Counted from the first letter of the stretch, positions 32,101 to 40,335 are shown. The stretch is 64,000 bases of DNA from Bacteroidales bacterium (GCA_024401695.1 JAKSKN010000006.1:62001-126000), one strand, 5' to 3'. Translations and numbers: made by a program. The notes: a model not told the origin generated them from the letters alone.

Positions 32101-33765
32101 TGCTTTCAAGTTTCTGGATGCTCCTGAGGAGCGCAGAACGGCCGTGAATTTCTTGAGGTCAAACCCATTCTTCTGAAGCATACCTCTCAGCGGATTGTCC
32201 TGCAGAACGGTCAGGTCAGCGTTAACTTCCGGGAGGGCGGCAATCAAGGAATCAAGTCCGGCGAGAGTCTTCGGTGCACCGGAGAAAGACGGAAGAAGCG
32301 ACGGGATTTCCAGAGCGTGGGCTGGAACATTGGCAGAAATGGAAATTCCCGGCATCCTCACATCTGCTTCGCTCAGTGCTTCCCGGGTTTTGAGATTAAC
32401 CTTCATCCCGCTGATTTCCAGCGTATCCGAAGGAATGCGGGCATTTATTGAATCCAATTGGGCATCCAAGTCAATTCCGGGAAATTTTCCGAGGAAATCG
32501 CTGACCGCAAAACGGCTGTCAAGCATCAGCGAGGCGGTGACGGAAGAGTCCGCATAGTGGACCGGGGCGGATATCTTGCCGCTGACGGAACCGGACCTGA
32601 GAGAGGCGAACAGTTTGGCTCCGGAGACATCGATGCCGTTGAATCTGCAACTGTCAAGCTTTACAGAGAGATCTGCGGTCATTTTCCTGTCAGCCGGATT
32701 TATGCCGCCCCCTGATGCGTTGACGCGGCCCGCCACAATCAGTTCATTTTCCGGCATCTTCAGGATTTTGGCAACATCTGTCCTCTGAATATCCAGACTG
32801 GCGTTGAAAATTTCGTCATCAATGTCATAATCGGCATCAAGTGAGAACGGGGCACCGGCAAAACTGCCCCTGCCCACAGTTGTTACACGCATCTGTTCAA
32901 GATCAAGTCTGGTACCGCACAGCTGGGCTTCAGCCTCCATCTCGGGAACGCTGGCGTACAGGACTTCAGACGAAATTATGGAATTCCCGAGATCCACAAC
33001 GGCGTCTCCGGCCAGACTGCCTACCGTAAGTCCGAAATCTCCAATACCGAAGAATGTATCCGAAATATCCAGAGTCCGCACGGTATAGCAGGATTTTCCC
33101 AAATCGACAAGGGCACCGGTCTTTGCTTTTCCTACATCCAGATTGAGGCCCATAGGCTCCAGACGGAACTCTACATTCCGGAGAGTGATGTCCAAAAGGT
33201 CTATGGCCAAAGCCAAAGAACTGCTGTCGGGAGGACTAACCTCCACGGAGTTCCGGTCACTTATCAGTTCAAGCGTGAGGGCGGCATCCTCAAGAACGGC
33301 ATCCTTTATCGGGAATGTCATCTCCTTCAAACCGAAAGGCTCCACTCCGGCCGACAGCTTGCCGACTTTCCCGTCTATTTTCAACGAAGGTATCAGATCC
33401 CCCGTATGGGCGGTCAGGTTGCCGACTCCCAAATGTCTGACAGCCACGGAATCCGGTAAAGCATCTATGCGCAGACGCGCGTCCAGACGCCCCACGAATG
33501 CCAGAGTGTCACCCTGACCGTCACCGGCAAAGACATTTTCAAGAAGAATATTGAAGGGAGGTCTTACTGAGAAATGTCCCACGGAAGCCTCGATGCCGAT
33601 CTTGTCTGACAAGATACGTGCGGCTGTTGTAGCCGCCTTCTGCTGCACAGACGGTATGGTTAATGCTATCAGTATTCCTACAACAATTACAACAGGCACG
33701 CCTATCAGGCAACATGTTGTAATCAATAAGACCTTCAGCCATTTGCGTTTCTTTTTTACCGACAT
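29140..33765 (-). CDS. TamB-like protein fused to a C-terminal Omp85 (TamA/BamA-type) barrel
   Basis: This 1541-residue protein has an N-terminal membrane anchor (about 8-32) and an AsmA/TamB start (ARILSDKIGIEASVGHFSVR), then a very long repeat of beta strands typical of TamB. A TamB C-terminal domain (DUF490; FFNDRLNVKIGGSVS, then AEYKLDTAGTFRARLFS) lies near 1020-1090. From about 1135 (ITKNNLFGRGDVF) to the C-terminal Phe it is an Omp85-type barrel with the loop motif SIGGPNSIRAF near 1385, and without POTRA domains. In other bacteria TamB and TamA are separate. One chain here could span inner membrane, periplasm and outer membrane and assist protein or lipid transport. Confidence 0.88.
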   Translation of the reverse strand: MSVKKKRKWLKVLLITTCCLIGVPVVIVVGILIALTIPSVQQKAATTAARILSDKIGIEASVGHFSVRPPFNILLENVFAGDGQGDTLAFVGRLDARLRIDALPDSVAVRHLGVGNLTAHTGDLIPSLKIDGKVGKLSAGVEPFGLKEMTFPIKDAVLEDAALTLELISDRNSVEVSPPDSSSLALAIDLLDITLRNVEFRLEPMGLNLDVGKAKTGALVDLGKSCYTVRTLDISDTFFGIGDFGLTVGSLAGDAVVDLGNSIISSEVLYASVPEMEAEAQLCGTRLDLEQMRVTTVGRGSFAGAPFSLDADYDIDDEIFNASLDIQRTDVAKILKMPENELIVAGRVNASGGGINPADRKMTADLSVKLDSCRFNGIDVSGAKLFASLRSGSVSGKISAPVHYADSSVTASLMLDSRFAVSDFLGKFPGIDLDAQLDSINARIPSDTLEISGMKVNLKTREALSEADVRMPGISISANVPAHALEIPSLLPSFSGAPKTLAGLDSLIAALPEVNADLTVLQDNPLRGMLQKNGFDLKKFTAVLRSSGASRNLKASLETPALNGEYRLPAMDAALVAGLSGGSMDATLKFNSEIKDGLMSVHGIDSGVDLAAVLSRNGDDLKLDGDLKLAGLVYDGKNIGDRNVLFNLRPDGENPNHFVANANLDDIPAELAKQFVTLPEELDIQGRIRARAIASGLPDRMRIFAGVTPVDVAASYRPYDVRLCLSEREITMEDNRINLNGLSLIGADSTSVSLDGGLDLNAMLLDVSVKSDCFEPVKLPQGGPIPVYGKLLTALEGGITGPVDSLLANIDVSILPETDITYPIDEKNLAQVSPSGTVKVGFNPKTGLNLGGSLDIPEGRIFFSPKLYPMMPFAVDKGSRISFNGAIDDTELAVSASQGAKATYKPVGEVSRMVDFITGVKVGGTLKKLDIGFYLDAPKDKEIQKELAELPEEDREGLAAVLLATGMYASESNEAAQMDGYALSSIVQSKLNAATANKLGNKVSLDFGVASGKHGKGIETTDYTINVSKSFFNDRLNVKIGGSVSDNAEVNKNSASFLNNLSAEYKLDTAGTFRARLFSMKDYNNVVEGELIKSGVGVLYNKTIDRQRDSLDRSVDLGIEANLVERSNNQLGPDAAVSITKNNLFGRGDVFTAKINGAYYWNLGNKKSKDPSRNDTYQFGADFSLSFPYVQLGDWGKKYMGRTSYRLGYLNQNVSGDYGLHKLYGGLDYGLRQNKYVSHSFSPLYLSVVLADRASEKLATDVGFVDLLKLFANNEFIPSARYAFSYNNYRDKERNVYTALDIQLKESANLISGIMAACGREFNERNKTLLGVNYDQFVKMQLELRNRFRLSDKLELATRAMAGAVISFGNSVGSPLSEAFSIGGPNSIRAFSPRSIGPGNFHNDNYSSYIFHTGDIKLELNAELRFPIVWKLNGALFVDAGNVWNQKDPKDYLSAEDIEAFLKGFNLTKMYDSHIAPETFLNQIALGTGVGLRLDYESIVIRLDLGIAIHAPYDTGRAGYYNIPNLWKDGLRLNFGIGYPF

Positions 33766-33781
33766 CGGCCCCTACTTGATA

Positions 33782-34447
33782 TTAGAATTTTTTCACCAGA
33801 CCTATTCCGTAGTCGGCAAGGCCCTGTGCAATACCGGCAAATCCTCCCTTGTGAAGATCCCAAGTGCTTGTCGTTACAACCTTTTCAGGATAGTCAGCCC
33901 TTGTACCGTACCAACCCAGAGATATGAATCCGAGATGAAGTTGTAATGCGAGTTTCTCATTAAGGTCAATGTTTACGACCGGAAGAATCTGGAATCCGTA
34001 TTCCGTCTGTGTGCCCCATTCTTGAGAGCCTGTCTTCGGCTTGTTTACATTGTAATACTGACCTATGAAAGCATTGGCTTCGGCCCATACGCTTACAACT
34101 TTCCAATTCAGCAACTTGTATCCGAAGAATGGAGATACCGACCAACCGACCGCCCTGTTCACGTTGATGGTCTGGTCTTTTTTCTCAGATTCATAGATAA
34201 CTCCGTTAGTCAGACGGCCGAAAGCGAAACCGATCCGCCCTCCGACTTGCATTTTTTCACCTATGTTCCAATACACTTTCGGCTTCAGATTGACCAGATA
34301 GGCATGTTCCTTATTGTCAGTAGTACCGGATGAATAATCGGTATGCTCATTGGCGAAATTTATGCTGAACTGTCCTCCGAAGTGGAATTGAGCGTTTGCA
34401 ACAGAAACTGAAAATAGAAGCACCAACAAAAGAATAAGTTTTTTCAT
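33782..34447 (-). CDS. small outer-membrane beta-barrel protein
   Basis: This 221-residue protein has a signal peptide (LILLLVLLFSVSVANAQ) and a predicted eight-strand barrel with alternating residues, e.g. INFANEHTDYSSG, VGGRIGFAFGRL and VKKF at the end. It is placed 16 bases before the TamB/Omp85 gene start, so it may be a client of it. No enzyme motif. Function unknown beyond a porin-like fold. Confidence 0.75.
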   Translation of the reverse strand: MKKLILLLVLLFSVSVANAQFHFGGQFSINFANEHTDYSSGTTDNKEHAYLVNLKPKVYWNIGEKMQVGGRIGFAFGRLTNGVIYESEKKDQTINVNRAVGWSVSPFFGYKLLNWKVVSVWAEANAFIGQYYNVNKPKTGSQEWGTQTEYGFQILPVVNIDLNEKLALQLHLGFISLGWYGTRADYPEKVVTTSTWDLHKGGFAGIAQGLADYGIGLVKKF

Positions 34448-34480
34448 GTTCAGTCCGTCTTTATTTCCACTTATTTCTGT

Positions 34481-35053
34481 CTATTCTTTTCTACCGCCGA
34501 ACTGGAAAGACACTCCGAAACTCACAAGATTGGTGAAGGCGCGGTAGCTGCTGGTGCTGGACAGGTCAAGGAGTCCGCGTTTGTAGTTGACGAATAATCC
34601 AAGCCCCAGAGGGAATGTATATCCGACCTCAGCATTGATGCCGAAATCGTTGCTGCTGAAATCTCCGTCCTGTTTGATGGCACGGCCATAGTAGACTCCG
34701 AAGAAAGCATCAAAACTGCCGAATTGGCCATCCGAGCGGTATCCTACGGACAGAGGTATCTGTATCCATTGGGTTGTCATCTTTTCGTTGAGATCCTTGA
34801 TGGTGACGTTGTTCATAACATAATTTACGCCGGGTTCAAGGAAGAAGACATTGTTCAGAAGGTTGATGTCATACATCACTCCGCCTGAGAATCCGAATCC
34901 TGATTTGAGTGAACGTAAAGTGGAGGCAGGGTTCTTTGAATTGGCATTATTGCTGAATCCGCCAAAATTTCCTCCAACCTCGATTTTGAGTTGAGCAGAT
35001 GCAGATATCGCTGCAAGCAGAGCAACTGCGATGGTAACAAATAGTTTTTTCAT
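34481..35053 (-). CDS. porin-family outer-membrane beta-barrel protein (OMP_b-brl type)
   Basis: This 190-residue protein starts at ATG 35053 (MKKLFVTIAVALLAAISASA signal peptide). The mature part has the OmpX/PorT-like pattern (LKIEVGGNFGGFSNNANSK, then GFSGGVMYDINLLNN and FLEPGVNYVMNNV) and ends in VSFGVSFQFGGRKE. It is the first intact gene of the leftward block after the AraC regulator and the broken small gene. Confidence 0.8.
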   Translation of the reverse strand: MKKLFVTIAVALLAAISASAQLKIEVGGNFGGFSNNANSKNPASTLRSLKSGFGFSGGVMYDINLLNNVFFLEPGVNYVMNNVTIKDLNEKMTTQWIQIPLSVGYRSDGQFGSFDAFFGVYYGRAIKQDGDFSSNDFGINAEVGYTFPLGLGLFVNYKRGLLDLSSTSSYRAFTNLVSFGVSFQFGGRKE

Positions 35054-35071
35054 AATCACTGATTTTAATTT

Positions 35072-35237
35072 TTATAATTTGCTGAACAGTTTTGCAAGTA
35101 TGCCCGATGCCTCGGCCGAATCACCACCGGCATTCGTGTTCGTCTTACCGCCGAGCTTGGACAGTTGTTTGAGCCATAACAGTAACGCACATGCCTACAA
35201 GCAACATTGTTGCAATTGTAGCTAAAAGATGTTTCAT
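35072..35237 (-). pseudogene. frameshifted small secreted-protein gene (DUF4923-like N-terminal part)
   Basis: ATG 35237 gives a good signal peptide (MKHLLATIATMLLVGMCVTV then MAQ) but stops after 30 codons at TAA near 35147. A shift by one base recovers a frame reading LKQLSKLGGKTNTNAGGDSA and onward to TAA 35072. The joined product would resemble the start of Bacteroidales proteins with a signal peptide followed by a LGGLLKK-Ser/Asn-Ala region. Only the first quarter of such a protein is present, so it appears both truncated and frameshifted. Confidence 0.5.
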
Positions 35238-35263
35238 AATACTTTGACTGTTATTTAATTAAG

Positions 35264-36397
35264 TTAAACATTTTTCTGAATATTACCATTGCGCCAGTCA
35301 TTTGGAGAAACTCCGAACCGGCTGACGAACAGTCGTGAGAATGTCCGGTAATTTGCGAAACCGCTGTCCATTGCGATCTTATTAAGCGCAATGCATTCTT
35401 CATCTGAGTCCTTGATCATCCGGCAGGCATAATCAAGTCGCAAGCCATTGATGTATTCATAGAAATTTGTCCCGTTTTGAGCAAAATACCGGCTCAAGTA
35501 TGTACTGTTGGTACCAAGAACAACGGCCAATTTGCTTCTCGTCAGTTGTGGATCAAGGAAAGCCTCAGACTGAATGCATTCCGCATCAAGAAGAAGGGAA
35601 AGTTTTTTGAAAATCTCGGAGGGAAGCTGCTGTCTGCCCGAATCAGAACCGGCGGATTCATGGATATCCAATACTGCGGAACATTCGTCGGCGGGAGTCT
35701 GCCTGTGGCCAAACCAGGCCAGATAAACGAGCGGAGGCAGCATGCTGATTTCCGAAACGATGGCGAGAATCAGGTTGCCCGGTTGCACACTGTAGACATA
35801 CCTGTCCAATATTATCACGGGAATCAAAATGAACGGTATGCCGGTCAGCCATTTGAGGCTGAGTCCTGTTGTGTCGGAATAATTGTCCTTGCAATATTTT
35901 TCATATCCCTTGATTCCGGATATGAAAGACACAACAATTGATAAAATATAGATACCCCAGAATATATTGCAAGCGGTGGGCTGAAATTCCGGAGCAGAGA
36001 AGACGATTGTCCAGACCAGCAGACCTACAGGGAGCACCAGAGGGAACAGAATCGCCCGGAAAGGTATCGGTCTGAAGGCCTGGAAAAGTGAAAACAGAAC
36101 CATTGCGAGCAGCGGATATGACAGGATATTTTCCGCCTGAACTACGATAGAAGAAAATTTGGCTGTATGCGCATCGCTGATTCCCTTGTAGTAGATATCC
36201 ATCGTCTCTCCCATAAAAATGGAAGGAATCACAAATTCAATAGCCATAAGGCAGCATAACAGTCCCGTGAGCAGATGAATACGCCTGGTATAATTTTCCC
36301 TGTTTCTCCCCGCCAGAATCATTACAATACCGAGGCAAAGCAGAAAACCCGACTGCAGGCCTACGAATAATGCGTCATATACTGCCCTCTGTATCAT
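35264..36397 (-). CDS. AraC-family regulator with N-terminal membrane domain
   Basis: This 377-residue protein has about seven hydrophobic segments in residues 8-235 and a C-terminal AraC DNA-binding domain (about 275-370) with two HTH units (LTRSKLAVVLGTNSTYLSRY and ALNKIAMDSGFANYRTFSRL) and the family ending SPNDWR. It should sense a membrane or periplasmic signal and bind DNA from the membrane. It is transcribed toward the outer-membrane block and is separated from it only by the broken small gene. A nested dyad lies 47 bases before its ATG. Confidence 0.88.
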   Translation of the reverse strand: MIQRAVYDALFVGLQSGFLLCLGIVMILAGRNRENYTRRIHLLTGLLCCLMAIEFVIPSIFMGETMDIYYKGISDAHTAKFSSIVVQAENILSYPLLAMVLFSLFQAFRPIPFRAILFPLVLPVGLLVWTIVFSAPEFQPTACNIFWGIYILSIVVSFISGIKGYEKYCKDNYSDTTGLSLKWLTGIPFILIPVIILDRYVYSVQPGNLILAIVSEISMLPPLVYLAWFGHRQTPADECSAVLDIHESAGSDSGRQQLPSEIFKKLSLLLDAECIQSEAFLDPQLTRSKLAVVLGTNSTYLSRYFAQNGTNFYEYINGLRLDYACRMIKDSDEECIALNKIAMDSGFANYRTFSRLFVSRFGVSPNDWRNGNIQKNV

Positions 36398-36443
36398 AAT
36401 TATATAACAAGTTTAGGCATTATTTTCGGAAGCATCCAACAAA

Positions 36444-36491
36444 TTGTGGACAATAAGGGTAAATTTGACGGAATTTACATATTGTCCACAA
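36444..36491. promoter_or_regulatory. nested inverted repeat before the AraC gene
   Basis: The outer arms TTGTGGACAAT (36444-36454) and ATTGTCCACAA (36481-36491) are perfect, and the inner arms GTAAATT (36459-36465) and AATTTAC (36472-36478) are also perfect, on almost the same centre. It may be an autoregulatory operator or a hairpin ending the kinase transcript. No U-tract follows on the minus strand, which favours an operator. Confidence 0.6.
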
Positions 36492-36551
36492 GTTTTCCAG
36501 CAGTATTGCAAGCCTTAGATTTGCAGTAGACTTCAAATGAACTGGTATATT

Positions 36552-37544
36552 TTACAGTTTCTGGCCGCCGATGAATTCGCGCATTATGGAGGTAGGAGGG
36601 ATGGCGGCGATTTCGGCAGGCTTGAGGGCTGTCACGTTCTGGAGGAACTCGAGGACCGAGCTTGCCTTCTCGTAGGCCGGTGATGCCTCGGTGATTGCGT
36701 AGAGAAGAGGCTCGGCATAATATTTCAGAAGAGGCAGGTCGTACAGGGTTGAAGAGTTGAACACGATGTCGGCATTCTCCTCGTACGGGAAGATGTTGCG
36801 GGTCTCGCCGCGGCGGACTGAAGGCCAGCGCAGGATGGTGTCCTCAGGGCTGATGCCACGGACACGGTTGTCACGGACGATACGGCGGAGGAGACGCTTG
36901 TCGGTGGTGGAATTGTGGACCTTCTCGCCTCCGCTCAAAGCAGACAGCGCAGATATGTAGACGTGGAATATCCGGCTCTGGTCAATGCGCGGAGTGAGCG
37001 CCGGGTTCAGGGCGTGGATGCCCTCCATAAACAGGACGTCATTATCGTTCAATCTCATCATCTGGCCGCTCTGCTCGCTTCTGCCTTCCTTGAAATTGAA
37101 TCTCGGGAGTTCGATCTCCTTGCCGTCCAGCAGGTCCAGCAGGTCGGAATTCAAGCGCTCGATATTCATCGCGTGAAGGTGTTCGAAATCATATTCCCCG
37201 TTCTCATCCTTCGGAGTAAGCTCACGGTCAACGAAATAATTGTCAAGTTCTATGACCTTCGGGGAAAGCCCAAGGACGCGGCACTGCTGGGCGATGCGCA
37301 GCGAGCTGGAGGTCTTGCCGCTTGAAGACGGTCCTGACATCATCACTATGCGGCACTTCTTGCGCTTGAAGAATATCTGGTCGGCAACCTCTGCGTATTT
37401 GCGCTCCTGACGCGCTTCGCACAGATTGATGAATGGGATGCCCATACCTGATTCAAGAGCGCGGTTGATGTCGTCAAGCGACGTGATGCCTATGGCCTCA
37501 CACCAGTCGATGTATTCCTGTTTGGCTGTCTCAATCTTTGTCAT
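36552..37544 (-). CDS. uridine kinase-like nucleoside kinase (PRK/URK superfamily), short form
   Basis: This 330-residue protein has the P-loop GPSSSGKTSSS (about 70-80) and PRK motifs IELDNYFVDRELTP and LFMEGIHALNP. Many Bacteroidales homologues are about 550 residues with an added N-terminal TGS/ThrRS-like part. Here only a 60-residue lead is kept, so this is a short form. It should phosphorylate uridine or a related nucleoside with NTP. Its ATG overlaps the end of uvrA by four bases, so both are expressed together. Confidence 0.8.
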   Translation of the reverse strand: MTKIETAKQEYIDWCEAIGITSLDDINRALESGMGIPFINLCEARQERKYAEVADQIFFKRKKCRIVMMSGPSSSGKTSSSLRIAQQCRVLGLSPKVIELDNYFVDRELTPKDENGEYDFEHLHAMNIERLNSDLLDLLDGKEIELPRFNFKEGRSEQSGQMMRLNDNDVLFMEGIHALNPALTPRIDQSRIFHVYISALSALSGGEKVHNSTTDKRLLRRIVRDNRVRGISPEDTILRWPSVRRGETRNIFPYEENADIVFNSSTLYDLPLLKYYAEPLLYAITEASPAYEKASSVLEFLQNVTALKPAEIAAIPPTSIMREFIGGQKL

Positions 37545-40294
37545 AGTATTTCTTTCAAATATTTTCCTGTTACTGAATGAGGGTTGTCCGCAACCTGCTC
37601 AGGCGTACCTTGTGCAATTATCCTACCACCAGCAGCTCCTCCTTCGGGACCCATATCGAAGAGGTAGTCGACACTCTTGAGGACATCAAGGTTATGCTCT
37701 ATCACAATCACGGTATTGCCCTGTTCGACAAGCTTCCCGAGCACGTCAAGCAAGGTTCTGATATCCTCGAAATGCAGGCCCGTCGTCGGTTCGTCAAGCA
37801 TATACAATGTACTGCCCGTGGCTTTCCGCGCCAGTTCGGCGGCAAGTTTCATACGCTGGCTTTCGCCTCCGGAGAGGGTCACCGCAGACTGTCCGAGGTG
37901 GATATAGCCGAGGCCGACATCGACGAGCGCCTTCAGCTTGGGGGCGATCTTCGGATGGGCCTTGAAGAACTCATAAGCCTCGGATATAGGCATCTCAAGC
38001 ACGTCGTTTATGTTCTTGCCGCGGTATTTGACCGCCAGCGTGTCTTCCTTATAACGTTTGCCACGGCACTGGTCGCATACCACGTTGACCGACGGCAGGA
38101 AATTCATCTCTATCTCCTTGATTCCGGCGCCCTTGCATTCCTCGCAGCGGCCACCGGGGACATTGAACGAGAACCGCCCGGCCTTGAAGCCGCGCACCTT
38201 TGCGTCCGGAGTCTCCTCGAAGAGGGTGCGGATGTCGTTGAACACACCGGTGAATGTGGCCGGATTCGACCTCGGGGTACGTCCGATGGGGCTCTGGTCC
38301 ACCTCTATCACCTTGTCTATGTTCTTGAGGCCGACAACCGTCCCGTACGGCAGAGGCCTCCCCTTGAAATTATACAGGGCCCCCTTGAGAACGGGCATCA
38401 GCGTCTCGTTGATGAGACTGGATTTCCCCGAGCCGGACACCCCGGCGATACCTATGAGGCAACCGAGCGGGAAATCTATATCCACGCCTTTCAGATTGTT
38501 GCCTCTGGCCCCGCGCAGGCCAAGCTTGAGGCCGTTGCCCTCGCGCCGCACCGGAGGCACAGGGATGGACCTGCCGCCCTGAAGATAGTCAAGGGTCATC
38601 GTCTCTCCTGCTGCTGCGTCTTCAACCTTGCCAGAATAGCAGATCTCGCCGCCATTTGCACCCGCTCCGGGGCCGACGTCAACCAGCCAGTCGGAGGCAA
38701 GCATAGTCTCGAGGTCGTGCTCGACGACGATGACCGTATTCCCCTCGTCACGAAGCTTCTTGAGTGAGTTCAGAAGCTTGCGGTTGTCACGCTGGTGCAG
38801 GCCTATGGATGGTTCGTCAAGGATGTATATGACATTGACAAGCTTGGAACCGATCTGGGTGGCAAGCCTGATGCGCTGACTTTCGCCTCCGGACAGAGAT
38901 GCCGTCGGGCGGCTGAGGCTGAGGTAATCAAGACCGACGTCCAGCAGGAAGCGGACGCGGTCGTTCAGTTCTTTCAGTATGTCACGGGCCACTGCATTGC
39001 CGCGCTCGGACAGTTTGGACGGGAGCTGCTTGAGCCACTCCGCGAGGGCTGAGATCTCCATATCGCCGACTTCGGCGATGTCCTTCCCGTCGATGCGGAA
39101 GCACTTCGTGTTCTCGTTGAGACGCGTGCCGCCGCAGACCGGGCAGACTATCTTGTCCTCGATGTCATCGACGACGCCCGGCCAGTTCACCATCTCGGCG
39201 GTAGCGCCCTCCCCGATGCGGAAGAACTCATCGGAACCGTAGATCAGAAGCGTGACAGCCTCTTCCGGCAGATCCTCGATAGGTTCGTAAAGCGAGAAGT
39301 CGTGCTTGCGCGCCATCGCGCGGACGATTTCGAATTTCTTGCCGTCCCGCACGCGGCCCAGAGGCTCTATGCCGCCGTCGGCAATACTTTTGCGGCGGTC
39401 AGGGATTATCGTGTCGACATTGACATCAACCACAGTCCCAAGACCCTTGCAGTGCGGGCAGTAGCCTTCCGGCGAATTGAAGGAGAAGCTGTGCGGAGCC
39501 GGTTCCTGAAGGGAAAGTCCCGTCTCGGGGTCAACCAGATGCTTGGAGAAATGGCGTATCTCGCCGGTGGCGAAATCCTGGACGGCAAGCGAGCCCTTGC
39601 CGGTCGCAAGTGCGGATGCCACCGATGCGCGGATGCGGCTTTCGTCGCCTTCTCCAGGCTTCAGCTTGTCAACCACGAGTTCAATGAAATGGCCCTTGTA
39701 GCGGTCCAGGGCATCGATATCGTTAAGGTCACGGATCTCACCGTCTATGCGGATCTGCGTGTAGCCCTTCTTGCGGAACTGCTCGAAGAGTTCGCGGTAG
39801 TGACCCTTGCGGCCGCGGACGAGAGGCGCAAGCAGGATGCACTTGCGACCCTCATATTCCTTCATTATGAGGTCGACGATCTGAGAATCGGTATATCGTA
39901 TCATCTCCCTGCCGGTGGCAGGAGAGCAGGCGGTTGACGCGCGGGCGTAGAGCAGACGCAGGAAGTCGTAGATCTCGGTGATGGTGCCGACCGTGGAACG
40001 CGGGTTGGAGCCGGTGGTGCGCTGTTCTATCGCGATGATCGGGCTCAGGCCCTCGATGCTTTCCACCTCGGGCTTCTCCAGTATGCCCATAAAATGTTTG
40101 GCATAGGGAGAGAGGGTGTTCATATAGCGGCGCTGGCCTTCGGCATAGATGGTATCGAACGCCAACGATGACTTTCCGCTGCCGCTGATGCCCGTGACCA
40201 CCACGAATTTCTTGCGCGGGATATCGACATCGACACCCTTGAGGTTGTGGGCCCTGGCACCGCGTATCTCTATGAATTCCCTTTTGTCGTCCAT
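37541..40294 (-). CDS. uvrA: excinuclease ABC subunit A
   Basis: This 917-residue protein starts at ATG 40294 (MDDKREFIEIRGARAHNLKG). It has two ABC ATPase cassettes with Walker A GISGSGKSS and GVSGSGKSS, two signature LSGGESQR motifs, and zinc-binding Cys pairs (CPVCGG, CEECKG, CDQCRG). Length is normal. It finds bulky DNA lesions and loads UvrB in nucleotide excision repair. It is divergent from an EamA transporter gene over an unusual palindromic promoter, and its own -7 box lies only six bases before the ATG. Confidence 0.97.
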   Translation of the reverse strand: MDDKREFIEIRGARAHNLKGVDVDIPRKKFVVVTGISGSGKSSLAFDTIYAEGQRRYMNTLSPYAKHFMGILEKPEVESIEGLSPIIAIEQRTTGSNPRSTVGTITEIYDFLRLLYARASTACSPATGREMIRYTDSQIVDLIMKEYEGRKCILLAPLVRGRKGHYRELFEQFRKKGYTQIRIDGEIRDLNDIDALDRYKGHFIELVVDKLKPGEGDESRIRASVASALATGKGSLAVQDFATGEIRHFSKHLVDPETGLSLQEPAPHSFSFNSPEGYCPHCKGLGTVVDVNVDTIIPDRRKSIADGGIEPLGRVRDGKKFEIVRAMARKHDFSLYEPIEDLPEEAVTLLIYGSDEFFRIGEGATAEMVNWPGVVDDIEDKIVCPVCGGTRLNENTKCFRIDGKDIAEVGDMEISALAEWLKQLPSKLSERGNAVARDILKELNDRVRFLLDVGLDYLSLSRPTASLSGGESQRIRLATQIGSKLVNVIYILDEPSIGLHQRDNRKLLNSLKKLRDEGNTVIVVEHDLETMLASDWLVDVGPGAGANGGEICYSGKVEDAAAGETMTLDYLQGGRSIPVPPVRREGNGLKLGLRGARGNNLKGVDIDFPLGCLIGIAGVSGSGKSSLINETLMPVLKGALYNFKGRPLPYGTVVGLKNIDKVIEVDQSPIGRTPRSNPATFTGVFNDIRTLFEETPDAKVRGFKAGRFSFNVPGGRCEECKGAGIKEIEMNFLPSVNVVCDQCRGKRYKEDTLAVKYRGKNINDVLEMPISEAYEFFKAHPKIAPKLKALVDVGLGYIHLGQSAVTLSGGESQRMKLAAELARKATGSTLYMLDEPTTGLHFEDIRTLLDVLGKLVEQGNTVIVIEHNLDVLKSVDYLFDMGPEGGAAGGRIIAQGTPEQVADNPHSVTGKYLKEIL

Positions 40295-40297
40295 ATG

Positions 40298-40329
40298 ATG
40301 CAAAGTTACGAAAACTTATTAACTTTGCA
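40298..40329. promoter_or_regulatory. palindromic divergent promoter of uvrA and the EamA transporter gene
   Basis: ATGCAAAGTTA (40298-40308) and TAACTTTGCAT (40319-40329) are perfect inverted repeats around 10 bases. Each arm contains a perfect TAACTTTG -7 box (minus 40301-40308 for uvrA, plus 40320-40327 for the transporter). The ATGs lie 6 and 8 bases beyond the boxes, so transcripts should have little or no leader. Confidence 0.7.
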
Positions 40330-40335
40330 TTTGTT

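Noticed and set aside
29140..33765. Many long opposite-strand frames under the TamB/Omp85 gene, uvrA and the TonB receptor
   Set aside because: They have low-complexity Ser/Arg/Pro-rich composition, no ribosome or promoter signals, and lie wholly within well-supported genes.
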